Assembly: GCA_015655225.1 (NCBI GenBank)
Contig: JAATFK010000276.1
Coordinates: forward strand, 1-9,028
Reading direction: 5' to 3'
From: Solirubrobacterales bacterium
GTDB lineage: Bacteria > Actinomycetota > Thermoleophilia > Solirubrobacterales > Solirubrobacteraceae
DNA: 9,028 nt
Position 1 is the stretch's first letter. Each line of letters opens with the position of its first letter. Position numbers and translations under genes: made by a program. The notes under the pieces are model-generated. The model made no database searches. It was not told where the DNA came from and saw nothing but the letters and a program-made list of their open reading frames with translations. This document shows positions 1 to 5,822 of the stretch, in pieces.

Positions 1-569
1 AGCACGGCGTGCTCGACGCCCAGGAACGCGTTCGGCCCGAGTATTGCTCGCGCCTGCCCGGTGTGCGCCACGTTGACGTGGTAGGTGTGCGCTCCCGCGG
101 CGCGGTCACGCGCGAGCGCGAGCATCTTCGGCCCGTACGCCGCGAGGATCCGCTGGACCGGTACCGCCGGCAACGGGTTGGGCAGCTCGAGCGCGTCGAT
201 CTCGTCGAGGTACGCGACCATCGCCGCCATCGGTTTGATCCCCGGCCGCGCGTCGCCGAAGCCCAGGCCAAGCACGTGACGGCCGGGATAGGCATCGGCC
301 AGCAGGACGCTTGCAGCATGGGTCCACCGGGCCTCTCGCGACCAGATCTTGGCGATGCCGTTGACGATCTGCATCCGCTCGGTGCAGGACAGCAGGTAGC
401 CGGCGTGCGAGAACGCCTCGCGTCCGAGCAGCTCGGGAACCCAGAACGCTCGCCATCCCTGCTCCTCGAGCTCCCGAACCGAGTCGCACATCCGCGCGGC
501 CGGCTGATGCTCGAAGTCAAAGGTCCAGATCCCGAAGGTCCCAAGCTCCCGACCATCGATGCTGCCCAT
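1..569 (-). CDS. F420-dependent LLM-class oxidoreductase, 3' end outside window
   Basis: This is the N-terminal 189 residues of a luciferase-like (bacterial luciferase/F420) TIM-barrel oxidoreductase; family members are usually about 270-300 residues, so roughly a third lies beyond the left edge. The frame is open from ATG at 569 to base 1. Recognisable pieces are the first strand TFGIWTF (residues 11-17), the helix and strand ending in RAFWVPELLGR (40-50), the IVNGIAKIW strand (68-76), the GRHVLGLGFGDARPG segment (97-110) and ILAAYGPKMLALA (141-153). The pattern fits the actinobacterial 'probable F420-dependent oxidoreductase, MSMEG_4141' group best. Such enzymes use reduced coenzyme F420 as hydride donor or acceptor; the substrate cannot be read here. 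The start is supported by a GGGAGGTGG ribosome-binding site 6 nt upstream. It lies downstream of the ArsR gene on the same strand, with a 127-bp gap, so regulation by it is possible but unproven. Confidence 0.88.
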   Translation of the reverse strand, partial: MGSIDGRELGTFGIWTFDFEHQPAARMCDSVRELEEQGWRAFWVPELLGREAFSHAGYLLSCTERMQIVNGIAKIWSREARWTHAASVLLADAYPGRHVLGLGFGDARPGIKPMAAMVAYLDEIDALELPNPLPAVPVQRILAAYGPKMLALARDRAAGAHTYHVNVAHTGQARAILGPNAFLGVEHAV

Positions 570-575
570 CGAACA

Positions 576-584
576 CCACCTCCC
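576..584 (-). promoter_or_regulatory. Strong Shine-Dalgarno for the F420 oxidoreductase
   Basis: The minus strand reads GGGAGGTGG, close to the anti-SD complement, ending 6 nt before the ATG at 569. It fixes that start and rules out the nearby out-of-frame ATG at 588. It is the strongest ribosome-binding site among the minus-strand genes in this window, where several starts have none. Confidence 0.75.
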
Positions 585-696
585 GCATCGCCGAACCAAA
601 CGCAGCGAAGTATCGCAGAATGACGATTTGAGGCAGCGTGCTGACTGACACCGGCGGACGCGCGCCGAGGAGCGGCCGCGGTGCAGTCGACCCCCT

Positions 697-1029
697 CTAC
701 AGCGTCTGTCCGAGCACGGCGACGAGTTGGGCGATGCGCTGCTCCTCACGCTTGTAGTGGGTCCACTTCCCCACCCGCGTCGCCCGCACGAGGCCCGCTC
801 GCTCCAACTCGGCCATGTAGGCAGACACTGTCGACTGCGCCAGCCCGGCCTTCGCCTGGATGTGGCTCACGCATACCCCAACCTCAACCGAATCGGCGAT
901 CGCCTCCTCCGGCGAGAAGTGGCGCTCAGGCTCACGCAACCACGCCATCACCTGCAAACGCATCGGGTTGGCCAGCGCCCGCAGCGCCCGCAGCACGTCC
1001 CCATCAGATAGAGCCACGACCTCCGCCAT
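697..1029 (-). CDS. ArsR-family winged-helix transcriptional regulator
   Basis: A 110-residue cytoplasmic DNA-binding protein, the usual length for ArsR/SmtB repressors. The N-terminal helix LRALRALANPMRLQVMAWL (residues 14-32) is the classic family opening. Recognition-helix region CVSHIQAKAGLAQSTVSAYM (53-72) is followed by AELERAGLV and the beta wing VRATRVGKWTHYKR (81-94). Members act as dimeric repressors released by an effector, often a metal or a thiol change. Here the metal-binding ELCVCDL motif is replaced by GVCVSHI, leaving a single cysteine (Cys53), so classic As/Cd sensing is unlikely. I chose ATG 1029 because upstream codons in frame show no ArsR-like sequence. There is no convincing SD, so translation may be leaderless. 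It sits 67 bp beyond the stop of the GGDEF gene and 127 bp before the F420 oxidoreductase, a plausible target. The effector is unknown. Confidence 0.85.
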   Translation of the reverse strand: MAEVVALSDGDVLRALRALANPMRLQVMAWLREPERHFSPEEAIADSVEVGVCVSHIQAKAGLAQSTVSAYMAELERAGLVRATRVGKWTHYKREEQRIAQLVAVLGQTL

Positions 1030-1034
1030 GGGCG

Positions 1035-1048
1035 CCAGGATATCTAGG
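1035..1048 (-). promoter_or_regulatory. Possible ArsR autoregulatory site / -10 element
   Basis: An imperfect 14-bp palindrome (minus strand CCTAGATATCCTGG, 10 of 14 positions symmetric, centred on GATATC) lies 6-19 nt before the ArsR start codon. It contains TATCCT, which could serve as a -10 element placing transcription start near the ATG itself, consistent with the missing SD. No matching -35 is evident. Autorepression is common for ArsR regulators, but this site is a guess from position and symmetry. Confidence 0.22.
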
Positions 1049-1096
1049 CTCCATCGACCTTCCGAAGACCTTCGACATGAACGACGACGCAGCCCG

Positions 1097-2146
1097 CTAC
1101 CTGCGGCGCTTGGCCTTGTAGAGGGCAGTGTCTCCGCGCGCGATGAGGTCGTGGAGCGTGTCCTGGCGCTGCAGCTGGGCGAAGCCCGTGCTGACGGTGG
1201 CACCGGGGACGAGTCGGTCGAGCTCGTCTTGGATCTCGTCGAAGCGGCGGTGGGCGCCGGCGAGATCGGCATCGGCGAGCGCGCAGACGAACTCGTCGCC
1301 TCCGAAGCGAACAATCGGGTCGTACGGGCGAAGTCGTTTGCGCATACTCGCCACGACGGCGACCAGCAACCGGTCCCCGGCATCATGGCCCTCGCGATCG
1401 TTGTGCGCCTTCAGGCCGTCGACGTCGACGAATGCCAGCACGAGGCGGCCGTCCGCGCGGCGCGCGCGATCGAGCTCCGCCTGCAACAGCGTCGTGCCGA
1501 TCGCGCGGCGGTAGCTGCCGGTGAGGTCATCGAGCGCGGAATCGCTCAGCGCTCGGCGCAGATGCTCCCGATCCTCGCGCGCCTGCTCACGGTCCTCGGC
1601 CGCGCGCTGTCGGTCCTCAGCTGCCCGTCTGCGATCAGCGGCAGCTCGATGGCGCATCGCGGCCGCTGCTTGGGACTCGTCGTCTCGGGCCGCGAGCCGA
1701 TCTCGGGCGATTGCGGCGAGGTCACGGGACTCGCAGGCCAGGTCGCGGGCACGCGCGGCGTCATCGCGCGCGTCGGCCGCATTCAAGCGCTCCAACGCGA
1801 TCTTCGTCCGCGCTACGGCCTCCGCGGCGCGCGCCCTCGTCACGTCGGCGCGTTGTTGGCGTGCGTCTTCACGCTCCTGGGTCGAGGCCGAAGTCCCGTC
1901 GCCACTCTCCTCGTGATCGGCGAGCGCCTGATCCCAATCCGAGAGCCGTTGATCGGTCTCCGAGGAGAGACTGTCGCGCTCCGCGCTGTCCTGATCGCGA
2001 TCGGAAGCGGTCTGCTCTGAGTCGGCGGCGGTCTGATCCGCGTCGGCGGCGGTCTGCTCGACATCGGCGACCGTCTGCGCAGCATCAAGAGCAGCCGTCT
2101 CAGCATCCGCGACCTCCTGCTCGATGTCGCCGCCAGCAGACGTCAC
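1097..2146 (-). CDS. GGDEF diguanylate cyclase with N-terminal heptad coiled coil
   Basis: A 349-residue protein predicted to make cyclic di-GMP from two GTP. Residues 1-200 are a soluble, charged, Ala-rich coiled coil with two heptad arrays: four copies of Q-T-x-A/S-D-x-D/E at 24-51 and four of x-R-A-A/R-A/E-D-R at 166-193. The GGDEF domain occupies about 203-349. It opens with DDLTGSYRR, has metal-ligand Asp241 in FVDVDGLKAHND, intact GGDEF at 282-286 and an inhibitory RxxD site (RPYD, 273-276) five residues before it. It should therefore be active and product-inhibited. No membrane segment is visible, so it is probably cytoplasmic, with the coiled coil controlling dimerisation or partner binding. 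The GTG start at 2146 overlaps the TGA of the sigma-like gene (GTGA), implying translational coupling; a GGCGGA stretch lies 8 nt upstream. The frame stays open further upstream, but that part overlaps the sigma-like gene and reads as low-complexity Arg-rich sequence. Confidence 0.92.
   Translation of the reverse strand: MTSAGGDIEQEVADAETAALDAAQTVADVEQTAADADQTAADSEQTASDRDQDSAERDSLSSETDQRLSDWDQALADHEESGDGTSASTQEREDARQQRADVTRARAAEAVARTKIALERLNAADARDDAARARDLACESRDLAAIARDRLAARDDESQAAAAMRHRAAADRRRAAEDRQRAAEDREQAREDREHLRRALSDSALDDLTGSYRRAIGTTLLQAELDRARRADGRLVLAFVDVDGLKAHNDREGHDAGDRLLVAVVASMRKRLRPYDPIVRFGGDEFVCALADADLAGAHRRFDEIQDELDRLVPGATVSTGFAQLQRQDTLHDLIARGDTALYKAKRRR
1568..1651 (-). repeat. 21-bp in-frame repeats coding RAAEDR heptads
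   Basis: Four consecutive 21-bp units encode residues 166-193 of the GGDEF protein (pattern x-R-A-A-E-D-R). The DNA copies are diverged but keep the CGCGC/CGGTCCTC-like core on the plus strand. They form the helix leading directly into the cyclase domain, where a register shift could be passed to the catalytic dimer. Confidence 0.7.
1994..2077 (-). repeat. 21-bp in-frame repeats coding QTAADxD heptads
   Basis: Four consecutive 21-bp units encode residues 24-51 of the GGDEF protein, each Q-T-x-A/S-D-x-D/E. On the plus strand the unit begins GGTCTG and carries TCGGCGGC in most copies. Near-identity at DNA level suggests expansion by duplication or slippage, so copy number may vary between strains. 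Confidence 0.75.
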
Positions 2147-2706
2147 CGGCGTGATCCGCCGAATCGGGTCTCCGAGGCATCTGCCGCGCCGGTCCCCAGA
2201 GGATCCGCGGGTTCCCCGGCAGAGCCTTCCCCTACGACGTCGCAGGCATGAACGGCATCGCTGATGACTCTCGTCGCGCCAGCGACACGGAGCCCGACGC
2301 ACCGCGCCGCCTCGCTGCGGTCGTGATCGCCCAAGATGATCAAGGCGAGCAGCTCATGCGAGCGGCCCCGGAACGCAACATCCTCCCTCGCGACCACCGA
2401 ACGGCGCGACCGCTGACGCCGCTGGCGGCGACTCGGCGAATCGATGCAGCGCCGGTAGACATCCTCGGCGAGCACGTACCGAAGACTCCGCCCGTCGAGC
2501 TCGACGACGTCAGGCGCTCGCCACACCGCGAGCAGCGCCTCCAGCACCGTGCTCTCCGCCATCGGGGCGTCGTGACCTATCGCCAGCGCAAGGTTGTAGA
2601 GCGGTCTCGCGTGCCGCTCGCACAGCGCCGAGAGCGCGACGCGATCATGCTCGGCGAGCGCCATCAGCACTCCCGCGTCATCACCAGGCTCGAACGACGG
2701 GTCCAT
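2143..2706 (-). CDS. Degenerate ECF sigma-70-like protein
   Basis: A 187-residue protein resembling a small group 4 (ECF) sigma factor. Residues 15-65, including ALCERHARPLYNLALAI and STVLEALLAVWRAP, match the region-2 pattern (L-x-x-RHA-x-x-LY-x-LA ... A-E-x-x-V-x-E-A-x-L-A-V-W-R) that binds RNA polymerase and the -10 element. An Arg-rich linker (93-103, RRQRRQRSRR) follows. Residues 116-156 (HELLALIILG ... SEAARCVGLRVAGATRVISDAV) look like a weakened region-4 helix-turn-helix; the usual GTVKSR turn is replaced by AGATRV. A Gly/Ala/Ser-rich tail ends the protein. ATG 2706 has GGAG about 12 nt upstream, a longer spacing than ideal. Its stop overlaps the GTG of the GGDEF gene, so the two are made together. 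The protein may be a true sigma factor, a sigma-like regulator or a decoy; no separate anti-sigma gene is visible nearby. Confidence 0.72.
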   Translation of the reverse strand: MDPSFEPGDDAGVLMALAEHDRVALSALCERHARPLYNLALAIGHDAPMAESTVLEALLAVWRAPDVVELDGRSLRYVLAEDVYRRCIDSPSRRQRRQRSRRSVVAREDVAFRGRSHELLALIILGDHDRSEAARCVGLRVAGATRVISDAVHACDVVGEGSAGEPADPLGTGAADASETRFGGSRR

Positions 2707-2747
2707 GTGCCCACATCACTCCAGATACATGTCGAACAACAAGAGCG

Positions 2748-2775
2748 ACGCTACCCGGCCTCTGTTAGAAACCAA
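2748..2775 (-). promoter_or_regulatory. Candidate promoter for the sigma-like/GGDEF pair
   Basis: On the minus strand TTGGTT (2775-2770) and TAGCGT (2753-2748) are separated by 16 bp, resembling the actinobacterial housekeeping form TTGACN-N16-18-TAGNNT. They lie in a locally AT-rich patch about 45-70 bp before the ATG at 2706, giving an expected leader near 35 nt. The -35 match is only partial. Confidence 0.3.
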
Positions 2776-2791
2776 CTTAAGTGCTGCATAC

Positions 2792-2828
2792 GGTCCGTAC
2801 GCGGACCCCCGGACCCCGAAGGGGGGTC
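2792..2828 (-). terminator. Hairpin cluster downstream of the EAL remnant
   Basis: Two perfect 6-bp stems lie in tandem: GGTCCG(TACG)CGGACC at 2792-2807 and GACCCC(GAAGG)GGGGTC at 2812-2828. The duplicated GGACCCC means the segment at 2804-2810 can instead pair with 2822-2828 as a 7-bp stem (GACCCCC/GGGGGTC), so the folds exclude one another. No U-tract follows, so this is not a textbook intrinsic terminator. Its place, 11 nt past the TGA at 2839, favours a transcript-end role; it also lies upstream of the candidate promoter for the next gene. Confidence 0.4.
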
Positions 2829-2838
2829 GACGACCGGG

Positions 2839-3297
2839 CTATGGGGCGCGATTGGGCACGACGGTGGGTCCTGCGCTGCGGTGCTTGACCCAGGCGGTGA
2901 GATCGCTGGCCGGAACGGGCCGGCTGAGGTAGTGCCCCTGTGCCTCGTCGCAGCCGTAGCCGCGGAGCTGCTCCCACGCGGCTTCACTCTCGACGCCCTC
3001 GGCGACGACGCGCAGCCCGCGGCTTCGTGCCAGTTCGACGATCGGCCGCACGATCGCGGCGTCCTCGCTCTCCGGCGTACGGTCGATCGCGAACGAGCGG
3101 ACGATGTTGATCTCATCGACGTTCAGTCTCTTGAGATAGGTCAGCGACGAGTAGCGGGTGCCGAAGTCGTCGAGCGACGGTGTCACGTGAAGCGTTGCTT
3201 TCGGTTGGTAGTGCACGACGAGCTGTCGGTCTCCGCGGCGTAGAGCGCGTGGCCGTTGCGATCGACCTTCGCGCGGTATCACCCGACGATCACCCAC
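2839..3297 (-). pseudogene. EAL-domain remnant, internally deleted (GGDEF-EAL protein wreck)
   Basis: The readable frame of 152 codons carries two non-adjacent pieces of a c-di-GMP phosphodiesterase domain. Residues 25-37 (QLVVHYQPKATLH) are the EAL opening. They jump straight to SLDDFGTRYSSLTYLKRL (41-58), skipping the EAL motif itself and about 130 residues. The tail runs normally to VVAEGVES (97-104) and AQGHYLSRPVP (119-129). Beyond the deletion, key residues are lost: DDFGTG is DDFGTR, and the catalytic KIDR is NIVR (residues 64-67). Just upstream, in another frame at 3225-3278, YRAKVDRNGHALYAAETD is recognisably the end of a GGDEF domain. It cannot hydrolyse c-di-GMP. Its motif variants (KRLNVDEI) differ from both intact EAL neighbours, so it is a separate paralog, not a broken copy of either. 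The GTG at 3297 marks only where the frame opens, not a true start. Confidence 0.82.
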
Positions 3298-3839
3298 GTC
3301 GCGGTGATCGCGGCACTGTCCGTCTCACGCGCTCGCGTCGCCAGATGACTCGCGGTCCGATCAAGCAGCGCGTTCAAGCGCGCGAACCTCGGGTCCGTCT
3401 CCGTGTCATCAACCTGCGCCGCGGCTCGTGGCCGTTCCACCGCGAGCAGCGTCAGCTCTGGCCCGACTGCATCGGAGTAGCGATCGAACGCCTCTCCGAC
3501 ACCGCCTCGATCCGCTGTCGACAGTTGCGCCATGTCCGTGCGCGCCTGAGCCCGGATCGTTGCGACCTCACGCAACGTCGCTGGGCTCACGGATCTCTGC
3601 GCGATCGCGCGCCACTCGAGTCCATCCTCACGGTTCGCGTCCGCGTGCGCCTCGGCCAACACGAGCCTGCCTTGGGTCTGCACCGACGCCTGCCGGCGAA
3701 AGTGCCCGATCCCGATCGCGGCCGCCACCAGCGCTATCACCGCGAGCACCAGGAGGACGAGCGGGACGAGCGCGTGCCGAAGGCTCGGAGCTGCCGAAGC
3801 GGTGGGCGATCGCGAAGGAATCGGTTCTGTATCGACCAC
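3279..3839 (-). CDS. Membrane-anchored sensor fragment of the decayed c-di-GMP protein
   Basis: An open frame of 186 residues from GTG 3839. A Pro/Ser-rich N-terminus (1-20) is followed by a strong transmembrane helix (about 23-45, ALVPLVLLVLAVIALVAAA). A helical, probably extracytoplasmic domain follows (52-178), rich in Ala, Arg, Asp and Glu, with EWRAIAQRSVSPATLREVATI as a typical four-helix-bundle segment. It ends at AAITATWVIVG and TGA, just where a second membrane helix should start. Reading past that TGA in the same frame gives YRAKVDRNGHALYAAETD, the end of a GGDEF domain. This is therefore the front part of a former sensor-GGDEF-EAL protein, cut by a deletion. If still translated it would be a one-helix membrane protein with no output domain. 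No clear SD precedes the GTG; the frame is closed by a TGA about 17 codons upstream. It may be annotated elsewhere as hypothetical. Confidence 0.6.
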   Translation of the reverse strand: MVDTEPIPSRSPTASAAPSLRHALVPLVLLVLAVIALVAAAIGIGHFRRQASVQTQGRLVLAEAHADANREDGLEWRAIAQRSVSPATLREVATIRAQARTDMAQLSTADRGGVGEAFDRYSDAVGPELTLLAVERPRAAAQVDDTETDPRFARLNALLDRTASHLATRARETDSAAITATWVIVG

Positions 3840-4002
3840 GACGATCCCGCTCTGAGGCCACGGTGGAAGTCGATCGCCATGTGAGTCGATTCATGGCGTC
3901 CGGAGCAGAAGATGCCGCGTGCGGCCGGCCTGGCGCGCAATCCCCACCCCGCCCGGCGAGCGGACGTGGCCGGCGCGCAGGCCGCTGACCGGAGCGTGCG
4001 GC

Positions 4003-5817
4003 TCAGAGGAGCGCGGGAACGTCCCCGGCGGCCATCGGTCTGCCGAGGAGATATCCCTGCCCGATGTCGCAGCCGAGCTCTTCGAGGAGGCGCCGTTGCG
4101 TCTCGGTCTCGATGCCCTCCGCGACCGTGCGAAGCTCGAGACCGCGCGCGATCGTCACGATCCCCTCGATCAACGCCGCGGCCTGCGGCTGCTGGTCGAG
4201 CGCGGTGACGAACGCACGGTCGATCTTGACGACGTCGATCGGGAACTGGATCAGATACCCGAGCGCGGAGTAGCCGGTGCCGAAGTCGTCCAGCGCGATC
4301 CGAACGCCCAGGCCGCGCAGCACGCTGAGCGCCCGCAGATGCGCGGCGCGATCGTCGAGCAGTGTCCGTTCCGTCACTTCCAGTCTGAGCGAGCTGGCGG
4401 GAAGGCCGGTGCGCGCCAGCGTGGCAGCGACGACGTCGGCGAAGTTCGCGGTATGCAACTGCACTGGCGCGACGTTGACCGCGATCGACAGCTCCGCCGC
4501 GGGGTGCAGACGTCGCCACGCCGCCATGTCCGAGCAGGCCTGCTCGAGGATCCACTCGCCGAGCGAGACGATCGCACCGGACATCTCGGCAGCTGGGATG
4601 AACTCGTCGGGAGCGACCGGGCCCAGCTCGGGATGCGTCCAGCGCGCGAGGGCCTCGAAGCCAAGCAGATCGCCGGTGCGCAGATCTACGAGCGGCTGAT
4701 AGGCGAGGCGCATCTCACCGCGGCGGTGTGCGTCCGCGACAGCGTTGCGGAGGCGCAGCCGTCTCCCAGCGCTCGCGCGCGTGGAGGCCGTCGTCGACGC
4801 CCCGAGCCGCTCTGCCCCCGCCTTGACGCGCGCGAGGGAGGCGGACGCCTCCTGCAGCAGGAGCTCCGCCTCGACCGAGCCGTCCGCTGGTGTCAGCAGG
4901 GCAATGCCGATGGTGGCGGCCACCGACTGCGTCTGCCCGTCGATCAGGTACGGCACGCGGGCGACCACGTCTCGCATGCGCTCGGCGATCCTCAACGCGT
5001 CCGCCTCGTCCTCGACCACCTCGCAGAGGATCAGGAACTCGTCCGCGCCGAGACGGCAGATGGCGTCTCCTCTGCGCAGCTCGGCGGCGATCCGCTGGGC
5101 GACCGCGATCAGGATCTCATCGCCGGCGCGGTGTCCGAGGGCATCGTTGATCAGCCGGAAGTCGACCAGATCCAACGCGAGCACGGCGCTCGCCGCGTCG
5201 GCTCGCCTGCCGCGCTCCAGCGCCCCGTTCACGAGCTCGCGAAAGAGCGACCGGCTCGGCAGACCGGTCAACGCGTCGCGCAGCGGGTCGCCGTCGAGGA
5301 CACGGTGCAGCTCGATCGCGTCCGCGGCGAGCATCGCGAGATCTTCCAGGATCCGGAGGTCCCGCTCGCTCCAGTCACGGCGCTTGCCGTCGATCGCGCA
5401 GAACGATCCGAGCGTCTCTCCGCTGCGGAGGCGCAGCGGGACCCCGGCATAGGCGATCACGCCGATGTCGCGGATCGCCAGGTTCGTCGAGACCAGCGGG
5501 TCGGTTCGAGCATCCGCGATCACCAGCGGCGCATCCCTTTGGACCACGTGCTGGCAGAACGAATGCGACAGCGGCGTCTGACCGAAGGACGCCCAGGGCT
5601 CCGGCAGCCCGACCTGTCCCGCGAAGACCTGCCGATCCTCGTCCACCAGCGAGACGAGCGAGACCGGCACGCCGAGGAGCTCGACCGCAAGCCGGTTCAG
5701 TCGCTCGAGCGACGCGTCCGGGGCGGCGTCGAGCAGCGTCGTGTCCCGAAGCGCCGCCAGGCGGGCTCCGTCTCGGACACGGTTGCCTGCGCCGTCGCCG
5801 ATGCCCGCTCGGACCAT
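4003..5817 (-). CDS. GAF-GGDEF(degenerate)-EAL c-di-GMP phosphodiesterase
   Basis: A 604-residue soluble signalling protein. An N-terminal GAF domain (about 20-170) has VSLVSLVDEDRQVF, GLPEPWASFGQTPLSHSFCQ and AYAGVPLR, a widespread subtype whose ligand is unknown. The GGDEF domain (about 177-335) starts DALTGLPSR and keeps an RxxD inhibitory site (248-251), but the signature is GADEF (257-261), so synthesis is doubtful. The EAL domain (about 365-604) is complete: EAL at 388-390, Asn448, Glu480, Asp510-Asp511, Lys531, Glu567 and Gln587. The likely reaction is hydrolysis of c-di-GMP to pGpG, with the GADEF domain perhaps a GTP-binding regulator as described for similar composites. ATG 5817 lies 5 bp after the stop of the 946-residue enzyme; a GTG at 5826 forms a GTGA overlap and is an equally possible start, adding three residues. 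Either way the two genes are translationally linked. Confidence 0.93.
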   Translation of the reverse strand: MVRAGIGDGAGNRVRDGARLAALRDTTLLDAAPDASLERLNRLAVELLGVPVSLVSLVDEDRQVFAGQVGLPEPWASFGQTPLSHSFCQHVVQRDAPLVIADARTDPLVSTNLAIRDIGVIAYAGVPLRLRSGETLGSFCAIDGKRRDWSERDLRILEDLAMLAADAIELHRVLDGDPLRDALTGLPSRSLFRELVNGALERGRRADAASAVLALDLVDFRLINDALGHRAGDEILIAVAQRIAAELRRGDAICRLGADEFLILCEVVEDEADALRIAERMRDVVARVPYLIDGQTQSVAATIGIALLTPADGSVEAELLLQEASASLARVKAGAERLGASTTASTRASAGRRLRLRNAVADAHRRGEMRLAYQPLVDLRTGDLLGFEALARWTHPELGPVAPDEFIPAAEMSGAIVSLGEWILEQACSDMAAWRRLHPAAELSIAVNVAPVQLHTANFADVVAATLARTGLPASSLRLEVTERTLLDDRAAHLRALSVLRGLGVRIALDDFGTGYSALGYLIQFPIDVVKIDRAFVTALDQQPQAAALIEGIVTIARGLELRTVAEGIETETQRRLLEELGCDIGQGYLLGRPMAAGDVPALL

Positions 5818-5822
5818 GTCGA

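Noticed and set aside
106..489. Minus-strand frame of 127 codons at the left end
   Set aside because: The overlapping minus frame from 569 gives a clear F420 oxidoreductase with a strong SD; this one is a frame-shifted shadow of it.
860..2020. Plus-strand open frame of 386 codons across the ArsR and GGDEF genes
   Set aside because: It crosses two clearly coding minus-strand genes and their gap, and the product lacks any family pattern.
2147..2302. N-terminal extension of the GGDEF protein to 2302
   Set aside because: It overlaps the sigma-like gene and reads as Arg/Cys-rich low-complexity sequence; the GTG in the GTGA overlap explains the start better.
2705..2932. Plus-strand 75-codon frame over the hairpin region
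   Set aside because: No SD, no family pattern, and it runs into the antisense of the EAL remnant.
3840..4002. Possible small gene or terminator between the GAF-GADEF-EAL gene and the sensor fragment
   Set aside because: No convincing frame or hairpin with U-tract; only a 9-bp direct repeat GCGTGCGGC (3917-3925 and 3994-4002), which is unremarkable at this GC content.
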